This document shows positions 49,901-62,379 of a stretch of 64,000 nucleotides of DNA, piece by piece. The DNA is taken from the NCBI GenBank assembly GCA_016209015.1, contig JACQWY010000035.1:62001-126000 (forward strand), given 5' to 3'. A program made the position numbers and the translations under genes. The notes below the pieces were generated by a model, which saw nothing but the letters and a program-made list of their open reading frames with translations, was not told the DNA's origin and made no database searches. This DNA is from Gammaproteobacteria bacterium. Its GTDB lineage: Bacteria > Pseudomonadota > Gammaproteobacteria > Ga0077536. Positions within the stretch are counted from its first letter, which is position 1; each line of letters begins with the position of its first letter.

Positions 49901-50462
49901 TGTGCCGCATGCGGTTCTCGGTCTCGCGGCGGCGCTCCTTGTACTTCGAGATGCCCGCCGCCTCCTCGAGGAAACCGCGGAGCTCCTCCGGCTTCGCTTC
50001 GATGACGCGCGAAATCATGCCCTGCTCGATCACCGAATAGCCACCGCGCGCACCGAGGCCCGTGCCGAGGAAGACGTCGAGGACGTCGCGGCGCCGGCAG
50101 CGCGTGCCGTTCAGGGAATAGTTCGAGAGCCCGTCGCGGGTCACGACGCGCTTGATGGACAGCTCGGCGAAGCCCGCGTACTGGCCGCCGACGGTCCCGT
50201 CGCTGTTGTCGAAGATGAGCTCGACCGAGGCCTGGCCGACGGGCTTGCGGCTCGTCGAGCCGCTGAAGATGACATCCGCCATGGAGTCGCCGCGCATTTG
50301 TTTCGCCGACGACTCGCCCATCACCCACTGCAGGGCGTCGATGATGTTCGACTTGCCGCAGCCGTTCGGACCGACGATTCCGGTCAGATTTCCGGGCAGC
50401 GAGAGCGTGGTGGGATCGACGAAGGACTTGAAGCCGGCGAGCTTGATTTTACTGATGCGCAT
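46938..50462 (-). CDS. smc: Chromosome segregation protein SMC
   Basis: 1174-residue ATPase that organises chromosomes with ScpA and ScpB. Walker [10 protein letters not shown] near residue 32, two long coiled coils, a hinge around 515-640 and the C-terminal signature [14 protein letters not shown] with Walker [16 protein letters not shown] 50462 has GAGG just upstream and begins [14 protein letters not shown] as in the family; the track adds 65 shadow residues. It is divergent from queF. Presence of SMC rather than MukB argues against enterobacteria. Confidence 0.96.
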   Translation of the reverse strand: MRISKIKLAGFKSFVDPTTLSLPGNLTGIVGPNGCGKSNIIDALQWVMGESSAKQMRGDSMADVIFSGSTSRKPVGQASVELIFDNSDGTVGGQYAGFAELSIKRVVTRDGLSNYSLNGTRCRRRDVLDVFLGTGLGARGGYSVIEQGMISRVIEAKPEELRGFLEEAAGISKYKERRRETENRMRHTRENLDRLNDIREELEKQLSHLQRQAKAAEKYQECKTEERKLEAELLALRWREVDVATREQHTLIVDRENAVEQSIAGLRGVEAEQTNLREAQTQATDGFNRRQSEFYARSAEISRLEQALQHAEERRLSLEQQLERARRQSEEANALLAEDTRRQSEIADQIEATAPRLDTLAASEDEQGAVLRGVEAEAEAWQSAWDEFNNARAETARLEHAEQVRLQHLEAGISGARSRLAQLIGEQQRLDTAGVEQRIGTLHAELEETERQHDALTTEHNEVRSTLQQTRQDAQAAARGLHEHRSALQALTGRQASLKALQEAALGRDQRPLANWLQSAGFTSSALLAEQLQIDAGWERAVETALKAWLTALCGEQLVDPLLAADGRSLPAEYMRVVEKAPVRADAPGLADVPRLLDRVRGPVALESLLGAVYVADDLAAATALRARLAAHESVITRDGHWLGPNWAQLPGKAGAATGVLERERQLEELRQQVEDAQAGVATLQASLDAAQAEVQRLERRDQELSGALRATAGRVAETKSRLGRAEAELDQLRSRGEAIHREIQGLTQRSDTDESAVAQIKSSIEEMQEALRRHEARRNELSEARRDLQSRLDVARATWRDAREARHQLALQLEGLRSQQGALATALQRNENLRQELAARCTDLEKAMGEAVAPQGSLREQLDAALGLRVEAESALAAARSRLDDIDGQQRGCEENRSRIERELQERNRILEQARLEERALQVRMQELEERLRATGRPARDIAAELPAEAREEAWRERLESLATRITRLGPINLAAIDEFAQLQERKTYLDRQHADLTTALETLEDAIRKIDKETRTRFKETFDKVNAGFQARFPVLFGGGHAYLELTGEDLLETGVAVMARPPGKRNSTIHLLSGGEKALTALAFVFSLFELNPAPFCLLDEVDAPLDDANVVRLTEMLMTMAGTVQFLYVTHNKITMEIAEQLIGVTMHEPGVSRLVSVNMEEAVALAATA

Positions 50463-50637
50463 AACCTCGAAGCATACCCCATCGCGATCCGCTCGCACAA
50501 CACGACGAGGCCTTGATTCGCCCGGATTAAGCGGCTGTTTTGAAACCGAATTCTGCCTCTTGCCAAGCGCCCCGGCGACGTGCTTCCGGAGCGCTGTGCT
50601 ATCTTTGCCGCCTCCCAGTATTCCGACGAGAAGCCGC

Positions 50638-51027
50638 ATGCCCTCACAGCCCAGCAAGACGCTCGAGACCTTCGAAAATCCCGCCCCCGGACGCGACTAC
50701 ACGATACGCATCGACATTCCCGAATTCACCTGCCTGTGCCCGAAGACGGGCCAGCCGGATTTCGCCGTCATGGCGCTCGAGTACGTGCCGGAGGCGCTGT
50801 GCGTCGAGCTCAAGTCGCTGAAGCTCTACATCTGGTCGTTCCGCGACGAGGGCGCGTTCCACGAGGCCGTCACGAACCGCATCCTCGAGGATCTCGTCGC
50901 GGCCTGTGCGCCGCGCTTCGCCCGGCTGACGGCCCGCTTCAACGTCCGCGGCGGCACTTATCCGACCGTGACCGTCGAGCATCGCGCCGCAGGCTGGACG
51001 CCCCCGCCGCCCGTCCACCTGCCGTGA
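50638..51027 (+). CDS. queF: 7-cyano-7-deazaguanine reductase QueF
   Basis: 129-residue NADPH-dependent reductase that turns preQ0 into preQ1 for queuosine. The short single-domain type, with the Cys nucleophile in [11 protein letters not shown] and the motif ELKSLKLY (QueF family ELKS). Start ATG 50638 follows a 175-bp divergent gap to smc; no preQ1 riboswitch was recognised there. Its stop overlaps cysZ as GTGA, and gluQ, also a queuosine gene, is two genes away. Confidence 0.94.
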   Translation: MPSQPSKTLETFENPAPGRDYTIRIDIPEFTCLCPKTGQPDFAVMALEYVPEALCVELKSLKLYIWSFRDEGAFHEAVTNRILEDLVAACAPRFARLTARFNVRGGTYPTVTVEHRAAGWTPPPPVHLP

Positions 51028-51794
51028 AGCGCGCGCTCGCCGCAGGCGGCGATTTCCTGCGCGGCGCACGCGCCGTGCGGCGCGCGATGACGATCATCCG
51101 CGCACCGGATCTGCGCCGTTACGTGATGGTGCCGCTCGCGCTGAACGTCGCGTGCTTCGCCGCCGGGCTCTATCTGCTCGACCAGGCGATCACCGAGCTG
51201 ATGAAGCAGCTCCCGCCGTGGCTCGACTGGCTGCGCTTCCTGACCGTGCCGCTGGTCGTGCTGCTCGGGCTCGTCGCGGTGTTCTTCGGCTTCTCGATCC
51301 TCGCGAACGTGCTCGCGAGCCCGTTCAACGGCACCTTGTCCGCGGCGGTCGAACGCCATCTGCGCGGCGAGGCGACGACCGGCCCGGCCTCGCTCGTGGA
51401 GACGGCTGCGGAAATCCTGCGCAGCGTCTACGGCGAATTGCGGAAGCTCCTCTACTACGCGCGCTGGGTCGTCCCGGCGCTCGTGCTGAGTCTCGTCCCG
51501 GTACTGAACGTGCTGGCCGCGCCGGTCTGGCTCGCGCTCGGCGCCTGGATGCTCGCGATCGAATATCTCGACGGCCCTTACGGCAATCACGGCCAGGCGT
51601 TTCCCGCGGTGCGCACGGCGCTTCGCCGGCGACGCACGCTCGCGCTCGGCTACGGCGGCGCGATGAGCATCGTGACGCTCGTGCCGGTGCTGAATTTCGT
51701 GGCCGTGCCGATCGGTGTCGCCGCCGCGACGCTGCTCTACGTCGAGGAGCTCGCACCACACCCGCCCGCCGGACCGCCTGTCGTCGCGACATGA
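51024..51794 (+). CDS. cysZ: CysZ-like membrane protein (EI24 family)
   Basis: 256-residue inner membrane protein of the EI24/CysZ family, linked to sulfate uptake. About four hydrophobic segments (e.g. [36 protein letters not shown]). The motif LASPFNG is typical. The start is GTG 51024, overlapping the queF stop; an ATG at 51087 is possible. Its stop overlaps gluQ by 4 nt. Sulfate genes are not nearby, so function rests on family. Confidence 0.87.
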   Translation: MKRALAAGGDFLRGARAVRRAMTIIRAPDLRRYVMVPLALNVACFAAGLYLLDQAITELMKQLPPWLDWLRFLTVPLVVLLGLVAVFFGFSILANVLASPFNGTLSAAVERHLRGEATTGPASLVETAAEILRSVYGELRKLLYYARWVVPALVLSLVPVLNVLAAPVWLALGAWMLAIEYLDGPYGNHGQAFPAVRTALRRRRTLALGYGGAMSIVTLVPVLNFVAVPIGVAAATLLYVEELAPHPPAGPPVVAT

Positions 51795-52666
51795 GCGGCT
51801 ATTGCGGCCGCTTCGCGCCCTCGCCGAGCGGACCGCTGCACTTCGGCTCCGTCGTCGCCGCGCTCGGGAGCTGGCTCGCCGCGCGCGCCGCGGCCGGCCG
51901 CTGGCTCGTGCGCATGGAAGACATCGATCCACCGCGCGAGAAACCGGGCGCCGCGGCCGCGATACTGCGGACGCTGGAAGCCCTCGGCCTCGCCTGGGAC
52001 GGCCCCATTCTCTACCAGAGCACGCGTATCGAAGCCTATCGCGCCGCGCTCGCCCGGCTGCGCACGGACGGCCACACGTTCCACTGCCGCTGCTCCCGGA
52101 AGAATATCGGTGAAAGTCCGTACCCGGGCACGTGCCGGACGCTCGGGCTCACCGCCGGTCCGCGCACCGCCGTGCGCGTGCGCGTGCCGGACGAGACGAT
52201 CGTGCTCGAGGATGCGTTGCAGGGCCGCTATGCGCAGGCGCTCGCGAGCGCGGTCGGCGACTTCGTGATCTGGCGCGCCGACGATCAGCCGGCCTACCAC
52301 CTCGCGGTCGTCGTCGACGACGCCTGGCAGGACGTCACGGACATCGTGCGCGGCTCGGATCTGCTGAGCTCCACGCCGCGCCAGATCCTGCTGCAGCGCC
52401 TGCTCGGCCTGCCGCACCCGAACTATCTCCATCTGCCGCTCGCCCTCGACCACGACGGCGCGAAGCTCAGCAAGCAGACGCTCGCCGCACCCGTGGACGG
52501 CATCCCGCCCGCGGCGACGCTCGTCGCGGCACTCGGCTTCCTCGGTCAGGAGCCGCCCCGGGAGCTCGCCCGCGCCACGGTGTCCGAGGTGCTCGCCCGG
52601 GCGCTCGCGCACTGGACGCCGGCGCGCGTGCCGCGCGCCTCGCGGATCGTCGGCCCGATCGACTAG
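51791..52666 (+). CDS. gluQ: Glutamyl-Q tRNA(Asp) synthetase
   Basis: 291-residue paralogue of glutamyl-tRNA synthetase that attaches glutamate to queuosine in tRNA(Asp). The HIGH-like motif PSGPLHFGS, the zinc site CRCSRK...YPGTC and the KMSKS-like KLSKQT are visible; the anticodon-binding domain is absent as expected. It overlaps cysZ by 4 nt and its stop overlaps thrH, convergent, by 4 nt. With queF it serves the queuosine pathway. Confidence 0.93.
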   Translation: MSGYCGRFAPSPSGPLHFGSVVAALGSWLAARAAAGRWLVRMEDIDPPREKPGAAAAILRTLEALGLAWDGPILYQSTRIEAYRAALARLRTDGHTFHCRCSRKNIGESPYPGTCRTLGLTAGPRTAVRVRVPDETIVLEDALQGRYAQALASAVGDFVIWRADDQPAYHLAVVVDDAWQDVTDIVRGSDLLSSTPRQILLQRLLGLPHPNYLHLPLALDHDGAKLSKQTLAAPVDGIPPAATLVAALGFLGQEPPRELARATVSEVLARALAHWTPARVPRASRIVGPID

Positions 52667-53271
52667 GCCGCCTCGTTCGCGGCGAGGAACGCGGCCTTGA
52701 GTTCCTCGTAGCTGCGCGCGACGGGGAACGCCGGATAGTCCTGAACGACTTTCTCCGGCGGACGGAACAGACAGGCGGAATCCGCTTCTTCGAGCATGGG
52801 GATGTCGTTGTAGGAATCGCCGGTCGCGAGCACGCGGTAGCGCAGGCTCTTGAAGGCGCGCACGGTGTGCCGCTTCGGATCCTCCTGGCGGAGCACGTAG
52901 TCGGCGATGTTGCCCGCGCCGTCGACGCGCAGGCGGTGACAGAGCAGCATGGGATGACCGAGCTTCGCGATGAGCGGGCCGGCGAGCTCGTAGTAGGTGT
53001 CGGAGACGATCGCGACCTGGAAGCGCGCGCGCAGCCAGTCGAGGAATTCGCGCGCGCCGGGCAGCGGCTCGAGACCTTCGGCCGCGGCCTGCAGGTCGCG
53101 GAACTTGATGCCGTGCTGCGCGAGGATGCCGAGGCGGCGGCGCATGAGCTGATGGTAATCGGGCATCTCGCGCGTCGTGACGCGGAGCTGCTCGATCCCG
53201 GTGCGCTCGGCCAGACCGATCCAGATTTCCGGAACGAGGACGCCTTCGAAATCCAGGCAGGCAATGTTCAT
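52663..53271 (-). CDS. thrH: ThrH-type phosphoserine phosphatase/homoserine phosphotransferase
   Basis: 202-residue HAD enzyme. Motif I reads LDFEGVLVPEIW, where the usual second Asp is Glu as in Pseudomonas ThrH; motif II is VSDTYY, the motif III Lys is in DPKRHTVRAFK and motif IV is GDSYNDIPML. ThrH makes serine from phosphoserine and can move the phosphate to homoserine. Start ATG 53271 gives nearly the Pseudomonas length (205). Convergent with gluQ. Confidence 0.9.
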   Translation of the reverse strand: MNIACLDFEGVLVPEIWIGLAERTGIEQLRVTTREMPDYHQLMRRRLGILAQHGIKFRDLQAAAEGLEPLPGAREFLDWLRARFQVAIVSDTYYELAGPLIAKLGHPMLLCHRLRVDGAGNIADYVLRQEDPKRHTVRAFKSLRYRVLATGDSYNDIPMLEEADSACLFRPPEKVVQDYPAFPVARSYEELKAAFLAANEAA

Positions 53272-53445
53272 GACGACGACTCTCGACCTCTGCGGGCCCG
53301 TCCGGGCGGCGGCACGAAATGGCACGGCGTCATTGCCGCGGCGTTTTTCGCCGGCGCTGGAGGGGTTAATATTCGGAGCGCGCAAGTCTAGCAGGCTTGC
53401 CGGCGCGACGCGGCACCTCCGCGCACCCCGCTTCCGAGGACAGCG

Positions 53446-54126
53446 ATGACAGACCAGGCCCGATGCCCCGTGAATCGAGTGCGCGCCCTCATGCTCACCT
53501 GCATTCTCCTCGCGCTCGGCAGCGGCGCGGAGGCCGCGAACCGCCTGAAAGTCCGCGCCATCGCGCTGACGAACGGCCAGGCGGTGCTCGACGTCAACGG
53601 CCATCCCCGCAAGCTCCTCGTCGGTCAGACGAGCCCCGAGGGCATCGCGCTGAAATCGGCGAGCGTCGCGGAGGCGATCATCGAGATCGACGGCCGGACC
53701 CAGACGCTGAAGCTCGACGGGCACATCAGCGACGCGTTTTCGCGCGGCGAGGCCGCGAAGATCGTGCGCCTCATGCCGGGTTCGGGCGGCCACTATTACG
53801 CGGACGGTCAGGTCAACGGCGGCGCGGTGCATTTCATCGTCGACACGGGCGCGACGCGGGTCGTGCTCAACAAGCACATGGCGAGGCAGATCGGCGTGCA
53901 GTACCGCGTCGACGGGCGACCGGGCCGTGTCGAGACGGCGTCGGGCGTCACGGCGGCGTACTACCTCACGTTCGACCGCGTGCAGATCCAGTCGCTCGGA
54001 CTCACGAACGTCGACGGCATCGTCGTCGACGGCGATTATCCGAGCGTCGCGCTGCTCGGCCAGTCCTTCCTGAACCGCCTCGACATGCAGCGCAAGGGCA
54101 ATCTGCTGGAGCTGCGCGAGCGCTGA
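53446..54126 (+). CDS. Retropepsin-like aspartic protease, TIGR02281 type
   Basis: 226-residue exported protein with a clan AA protease fold. Signal peptide (MLTCILLALGSGAEA, from Met16), an N-terminal beta domain (about 30-110), then the active site DTGATRVVL (Asp in about 140-144) and LLGQSFLNRLD. ATG 53446 or the ATG 15 codons later may be the start. Such small periplasmic proteases are of unknown substrate. Confidence 0.85.
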   Translation: MTDQARCPVNRVRALMLTCILLALGSGAEAANRLKVRAIALTNGQAVLDVNGHPRKLLVGQTSPEGIALKSASVAEAIIEIDGRTQTLKLDGHISDAFSRGEAAKIVRLMPGSGGHYYADGQVNGGAVHFIVDTGATRVVLNKHMARQIGVQYRVDGRPGRVETASGVTAAYYLTFDRVQIQSLGLTNVDGIVVDGDYPSVALLGQSFLNRLDMQRKGNLLELRER

Positions 54127-54138
54127 GGTCAGCGGCCC

Positions 54139-54687
54139 TCAAAGGCGGCTGCGATCCCAGAGCACTTCCGCCCCGCCATCCTGACGGGCGAGCACCCGGG
54201 CGAGCACGAACAGGAGATCGGACAGCCGGTTCACGTAGCGCAGCGCCGCTTCGCTCACGGCCTCCGCGTCCGCGACCTCGACCATGCTGCGCTCCGCGCG
54301 CCGGCACACCGCGCGCGCGAGATGGCAGAACGCGGCGGCCCGGCTGCCGCCCGGCAGGATGAATTCCTTCAGCGGCGGCAGCGTCTCGTTGTGGCGGTCG
54401 ATCGCCGCTTCGAGCCTGTCGGTCGCCTCCGGCGCGAGCAGTTGCGTGCCGGGGATCGACATCTCCCCGCCGAGGTCGAAGAGGTCGTGCTGGATGGCGA
54501 CGAGCAGGCGCGCCACCTCGTCAGCCGGCTCCTGCGCGACGAGCACGCCGAGCAGCGAGTTCAATTCGTCCACGTCGCCGATCGCGCGGATGCGCGGCGC
54601 GGTCTTCGCGACCCGCCGGCCGTCGCCGAGGCCGGTCGTGCCCTGGTCGCCCGTGCGGGTATAAATCTTGGAGAGTCGATGTCCCAT
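54139..54687 (-). CDS. Cob(I)alamin adenosyltransferase, PduO type
   Basis: 182-residue trimeric enzyme that makes adenosylcobalamin from cob(I)alamin and ATP. The N-terminal ATP site TRTGDQGTTGLGDGRR and the RAVCRRAERS and RYVNRLSDLLFVLAR motifs are clear. ATG 54687 is preferred to the track ORF. It is convergent with the retropepsin gene (12 nt). B12-dependent metH is 2.2 kb away, but MetH uses methylcobalamin, so a shared role is only at the level of B12 use. Confidence 0.92.
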   Translation of the reverse strand: MGHRLSKIYTRTGDQGTTGLGDGRRVAKTAPRIRAIGDVDELNSLLGVLVAQEPADEVARLLVAIQHDLFDLGGEMSIPGTQLLAPEATDRLEAAIDRHNETLPPLKEFILPGGSRAAAFCHLARAVCRRAERSMVEVADAEAVSEAALRYVNRLSDLLFVLARVLARQDGGAEVLWDRSRL

Positions 54688-54844
54688 GGTGAGCGTCTCG
54701 AGGAACGGGGCCGGTGCGCGCGGCCGTGGGTCGGCGGTCCGGGACGCGTTCCCGCGGGGCCCTCGCCCCGGGCCCGGACACAGGTTCCCGACTCTATTCG
54801 CGATGGCCGGCGCAAGTCCATCCCGGTCGCCGCGTCCCTGCCCC

Positions 54845-54873
54845 GTGAGAGTCCGCGCCGCAACTGTTAGAAT
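54845..54873 (+). promoter_or_regulatory. Candidate promoter of the glycosyltransferase gene
   Basis: Plus strand GTGAGA, 17-nt spacer, TAGAAT, about 110 nt upstream of ATG 54983. The -10 box matches five of six positions and the -35 four of six. Confidence 0.45.
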
Positions 54874-54982
54874 CTGCGGCCCGTGCACCCCCTGAGCCAC
54901 GCCACACGCCGTTCACCCGCCCGCCCCGCCGCCGATCCGCGGGGCGGTCGTGCCCGCTGAGGCCCTGCGCCCGGAAACGATC

Positions 54983-55723
54983 ATGTCCGACACCACCCCG
55001 CGCTTTTCCGTCGTCATTCCCTGTTACAACGAGGCCGACAACATCGTCGCGCTCGTCGAGGAAGTCGTGCAGGCGATGCGCGAGCTCGGCCCCTACGAGG
55101 TCGTGGTCGTCGACGACTGCAGCAACGACGGCTCGCAGGAACGTCTGCGCGCCGCGCTCCCGCGCTGGCCCGGGGTCCTGCGCGTCGTGGCGCATGCCGT
55201 GAACCGCGGCCAGAGCGCGGCGCTCTGCAGCGGGGTCGATGCCGCGCGGGGCGAGTGGATCGCGACCCTCGACGGCGACGGCCAGAACGATCCCGCCGAC
55301 ATCCCGGCACTCGTCGCGCGCATTCCGCGCCAGGGCGAGGCGTGGGTCATCATCTGCGGCCACCGCAAGCGCCGGCGCGACACCTGGGTGCGCCGCCTGT
55401 CCTCGAAAGTCGCGAACGGCGTGCGCTCGCGCGCGCTCGGCGACGCGACCCCCGACACCGGCTGCGGGCTGAAGGTCTTTCCGCGGCGCCTGTTCCTGCT
55501 GATGCCGCGCTTCGATCACATGCACCGCTTCATGCCCGCACTCGCCCAGCGCTGCGGCGCGGTCTCGACGTCCGTCGAGGTCAATCACCGGCCGCGCCTG
55601 CACGGACAGTCGAAGTACGGCATCGGCAACCGGCTGTGGGTCGGGATCGTCGATCTGTTCGGCGTGATGTGGTTGCGGCGGCGGGCGTTCCGGACCTCGT
55701 CCTGCGATGAGTTGGGACCCTGA
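54983..55723 (+). CDS. Family 2 glycosyltransferase, DPM1/ArnC-like
   Basis: 246-residue GT2 enzyme. Nucleotide-sugar site FSVVIPCYNEADNIVALVEE, VVVDDCSNDGS and the DGDGQNDP metal motif are present. The C-terminal stretch (LWVGIVDLFGVMWL) may touch the membrane. This form resembles polyprenyl-phosphate sugar transferases. ATG 54983 has GGAA upstream. The following gene is LptF-like, so an envelope glycan or lipid role is likely; the sugar is unknown. Confidence 0.85.
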   Translation: MSDTTPRFSVVIPCYNEADNIVALVEEVVQAMRELGPYEVVVVDDCSNDGSQERLRAALPRWPGVLRVVAHAVNRGQSAALCSGVDAARGEWIATLDGDGQNDPADIPALVARIPRQGEAWVIICGHRKRRRDTWVRRLSSKVANGVRSRALGDATPDTGCGLKVFPRRLFLLMPRFDHMHRFMPALAQRCGAVSTSVEVNHRPRLHGQSKYGIGNRLWVGIVDLFGVMWLRRRAFRTSSCDELGP

Positions 55724-55784
55724 GCGCGATGCGCGCGCAGACCCCGTTGTATAGTACGCAGGCCATGCTCCAGGTCCGGCATCC

Positions 55785-56882
55785 ATGATCCTGCGCCGCT
55801 ACGTCGTCAACGAGTTCCTGCGCTCGTTCGCGATGATCATCGGGGCGCTCGTGATCATCTATTTCAGCACGCGCTTCGCGACCTATCTCGGCCAGGCGGC
55901 CGAGGGCAAGATCGCGCCGGCCCACATCTCGAAGATGCTCCTGCTGCGGATGCTGGTCTCGCTCAAGGACCTCATCCCGATGAGCCTCTACCTCGGGGTG
56001 TTCGCCGCGGTGATCCGGCTGCAGCGCGATCTCGAGATGACGGCGATGCGCGCCGCGGGCGCCGGCCACCGGCTCATGCTCGTCTCGGCGGCCTACGTCA
56101 GTCTCGTCGCCGCACTCCTCGTCGCCACGATCACGCTCTACGCCGAGCCGCGCGCCGAGGAGGTGTTCCAGGAGCTCAAGGATCAGACGCAGAGCGAAGC
56201 GACGATCGCGGGCGTGAAGGCCGGCCGCTTCAAGGAGATGAGCGGCGGCAAGCGCATCTTCTATGCCGAGACGGTCGGCACGGACGAAAAGACGTTGAAG
56301 AACGCGTTCGTGCAGGCGCGCGACGGGACCGAAGTCGGCCTCATGCACAGCAACGACGCATTCATCGAAACGGACAAGAAGAACGGCGACCGCTTCGCCG
56401 TGTTCCTGAACGGCATCAGCTACGCCGGCGCGCCCGGCGCACTCGACTACGTCGTCACCCACTTCTCGAAGTACGCGCTGCGCATCGAGGAACGGCTGCC
56501 GACCGACCTCTCGAACCAGGTGAATTACATGCCGACGCCGGCGCTCTTCATGTTCGACGCGCCGGGTTTCAAGGCCGAGCTGCAGTGGCGCATCGCGACG
56601 CCGGTCGCGACGTTCCTGCTGCCGCTGCTCGCCGTGCTGTTCGGGATGACGACCCCGGGGAGCAGTTGGTACCTCAACCTCATCACCGCCGTCGCGGGGT
56701 ACTTCGTCTACAATAACACCCTCGGCGTCGCCAAGGCCCTGGTGCGTAAGGGTGCATTGCCGCCGGCGATCGGACTGTGGATCGTGCACGTGATCCTGGT
56801 GCTGCTGATCGCGGGCTTCCTCTGGTACCAGCGCCATCCGCGACAACGTCGCCCGAAGCTGAAGCACGCGCTGCCCGCCTGA
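55785..56882 (+). CDS. LPS export permease LptF/LptG family
   Basis: 365-residue inner membrane permease of the YjgP/YjgQ family. It has membrane segments near the N-terminus ([14 protein letters not shown]), in the middle and near the C-terminus (three, e.g. [15 protein letters not shown]), around a large periplasmic beta domain. The family moves lipopolysaccharide with LptB. LptF and LptG normally lie side by side; only one copy is here, so which it is stays open. A TATAGT box lies about 30 nt upstream. Confidence 0.85.
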   Translation: MILRRYVVNEFLRSFAMIIGALVIIYFSTRFATYLGQAAEGKIAPAHISKMLLLRMLVSLKDLIPMSLYLGVFAAVIRLQRDLEMTAMRAAGAGHRLMLVSAAYVSLVAALLVATITLYAEPRAEEVFQELKDQTQSEATIAGVKAGRFKEMSGGKRIFYAETVGTDEKTLKNAFVQARDGTEVGLMHSNDAFIETDKKNGDRFAVFLNGISYAGAPGALDYVVTHFSKYALRIEERLPTDLSNQVNYMPTPALFMFDAPGFKAELQWRIATPVATFLLPLLAVLFGMTTPGSSWYLNLITAVAGYFVYNNTLGVAKALVRKGALPPAIGLWIVHVILVLLIAGFLWYQRHPRQRRPKLKHALPA

Positions 56883-56934
56883 GCGCCGTGCGCGGACGCC
56901 GGACGTCCCCGAATTCCAATCGAGCCGTAGGACT

Positions 56935-60630
<3,696 letters not shown>

Positions 60631-60639
60631 GCCGCCGCC

Positions 60640-62025
60640 ATGCCGATAGGAACGCCGATCGTCGAGCTGCAGCGCGCGACCAAAGAGCTGTCGGAGGTGA
60701 AGGCTGCCGGCTGGGTGCGTTCGCGGCGCGACGCGAAGGAGTGCTCGTTCGTCGATCTGAACGACGGTTCGTGCCTCAAAGGCCTGCAGGTCGTCGTCGA
60801 CGCGACCTCGCCCGCGCATGCCGCCATCAGGCACGTCACGACGGGTGCCGCGATCGTCGCGACCGGCGCGCTCGTCGCCTCGCCCGGCGCCGAGCAGCGC
60901 TGGGAGCTCCGCGCGCGCGCCATCGAGATCCTGGGCGCGAGCCCGGAGGACTATCCGCTGCAGAAGAAGCGTCACAGCGACGAGTTCCTGCGCACCATCG
61001 CCCATCTGCGCGCGCGCACGAACAAGTACGGCGCGATGTTCCGGCTGCGCTCGCGGCTCTCGCACGCGATCCACGATTTCTTCCAGGGTCGCGGCTTCCA
61101 CTACATCCACACGCCCATCATCACGGGCTCGGACTGCGAGGGTGCGGGCGAGATGTTCCGCGTGACCACGCTCGATCTCGCGAACGTGCCCAAGGCCGCG
61201 GGCCGAATCGATTTCGCGTCCGACTTCTTCGGTCGCGAGGCGCATCTGACGGTCTCGGGACAGCTCGCGGTCGAGACCTGCTGCCTCGCCATGAGCCGCG
61301 TCTACACGTTCGGTCCGACGTTCCGCTCGGAGAATTCGAACACGAGCCGGCACATGGCCGAGTTCTGGATGATCGAGCCCGAATTCGCGTTCGCGGATCT
61401 CGCGGACGACATGGCGCTCGCCGAGGACATGCTGAAATTCCTCGTCGCGTATGCCCGGCGCGAGTGCGCGGAGGATCTCGAGCTCTTCGCGCGCTTCGTC
61501 GATCCCGAGCTCGACGCCCGCCTCGACCTCGTGCTGAACACGGATTTCGCGCGCGTCTCCTACACCGCGGCGATCGAGCTCCTGCAGGCCAGCGGCCGCA
61601 GCTTCGAATTCAAACCCGAGTGGGGCGCCGATCTCCAGGCCGAGCACGAGCGCTATCTCACCGAGGAGTATTTCGAGCGGCCGGTGTTCGTCCACGACTG
61701 GCCGCGCGACATCAAGGCGTTCTACATGCGACAGAACGACGACGGGCGCACCGTCGCCGCGATGGATCTGCTCGTGCCGCGCATCGGCGAGCTCGTCGGC
61801 GGCAGCCAGCGCGAGGAGCGCCACGACGTGCTCGAGACGCGCATCCGCGAGCTCGGTTTCGAACCGGCCGACTACTGGTGGTATCTCGACACGCGCAAGT
61901 TCGGCACCGCGCCGCACGCCGGCTTCGGCCTCGGCTTCGAGCGCCTGCTCATGTTCGTCACCGGGGTGGGCAACATCCGCGACGTCATCCCGTTCCCGCG
62001 CACCCCCAAGCATCTGGAGTTCTAG
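60640..62025 (+). CDS. asnS: Asparaginyl-tRNA synthetase
   Basis: 461-residue class II synthetase charging tRNA(Asn). N-terminal OB anticodon domain (VKAAGWVRSRRDAKECSF), motif 2 (FRSENSNTSRHMAEFWMIEPE) and motif 3 (GFGLGFERLLMF). The residues RHMAEFWMIE favour AsnRS over AspRS. It starts 9 nt after metH and is followed by a small gene at 2 nt. Confidence 0.96.
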   Translation: MPIGTPIVELQRATKELSEVKAAGWVRSRRDAKECSFVDLNDGSCLKGLQVVVDATSPAHAAIRHVTTGAAIVATGALVASPGAEQRWELRARAIEILGASPEDYPLQKKRHSDEFLRTIAHLRARTNKYGAMFRLRSRLSHAIHDFFQGRGFHYIHTPIITGSDCEGAGEMFRVTTLDLANVPKAAGRIDFASDFFGREAHLTVSGQLAVETCCLAMSRVYTFGPTFRSENSNTSRHMAEFWMIEPEFAFADLADDMALAEDMLKFLVAYARRECAEDLELFARFVDPELDARLDLVLNTDFARVSYTAAIELLQASGRSFEFKPEWGADLQAEHERYLTEEYFERPVFVHDWPRDIKAFYMRQNDDGRTVAAMDLLVPRIGELVGGSQREERHDVLETRIRELGFEPADYWWYLDTRKFGTAPHAGFGLGFERLLMFVTGVGNIRDVIPFPRTPKHLEF

Positions 62026-62027
62026 CC

Positions 62028-62327
62028 ATGCACGTGATGATCGACCTCTGCGTCGTGCCGATCGGGGTCGGCACCTCGGTGTCGCGCGAAGTCGCGGAGT
62101 GCCAGCGCATCATCGAGGCCGCGGGGCTCGCGTCGCAGCTCCATCCCTACGGCACGGTAATCGAAGGCGACTGGGACGCCGTGATGGCCGTGGTCAAGCG
62201 CTGCCACGAGCGGCTGCACGAGCTCGGTGTGCCGCGCGTGTTCACGACGCTCAAGGCCGGCACGCGCACCGATCGCGTCCAGCACATGCAGGACAAGGTG
62301 GACAGCGTTCTCGAAAAACTGAAATGA
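62028..62327 (+). CDS. MTH1187/YkoF-like thiamine-binding family protein
   Basis: 99-residue ferredoxin-like fold protein of the MTH1187 (DUF77) family. [20 protein letters not shown] and [13 protein letters not shown] are typical, as is the C-terminal [16 protein letters not shown]. Relatives bind thiamine-like ligands. GGAG is at good spacing before ATG 62028, 2 nt after asnS. The track shows it only as the tail of a 730-residue shadow ORF. Role here unknown. Confidence 0.9.
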   Translation: MHVMIDLCVVPIGVGTSVSREVAECQRIIEAAGLASQLHPYGTVIEGDWDAVMAVVKRCHERLHELGVPRVFTTLKAGTRTDRVQHMQDKVDSVLEKLK

Positions 62328-62379
62328 GCGGGCGCGGCCGGCGCGGGGGCGACCGGCTCGAACGCGAGGGGAGGTTCGA

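Noticed and set aside
50463-50637. preQ1 riboswitch before queF
   Set aside because: I looked for the known preQ1 motif patterns and saw none; the gap looks like a plain divergent promoter region.
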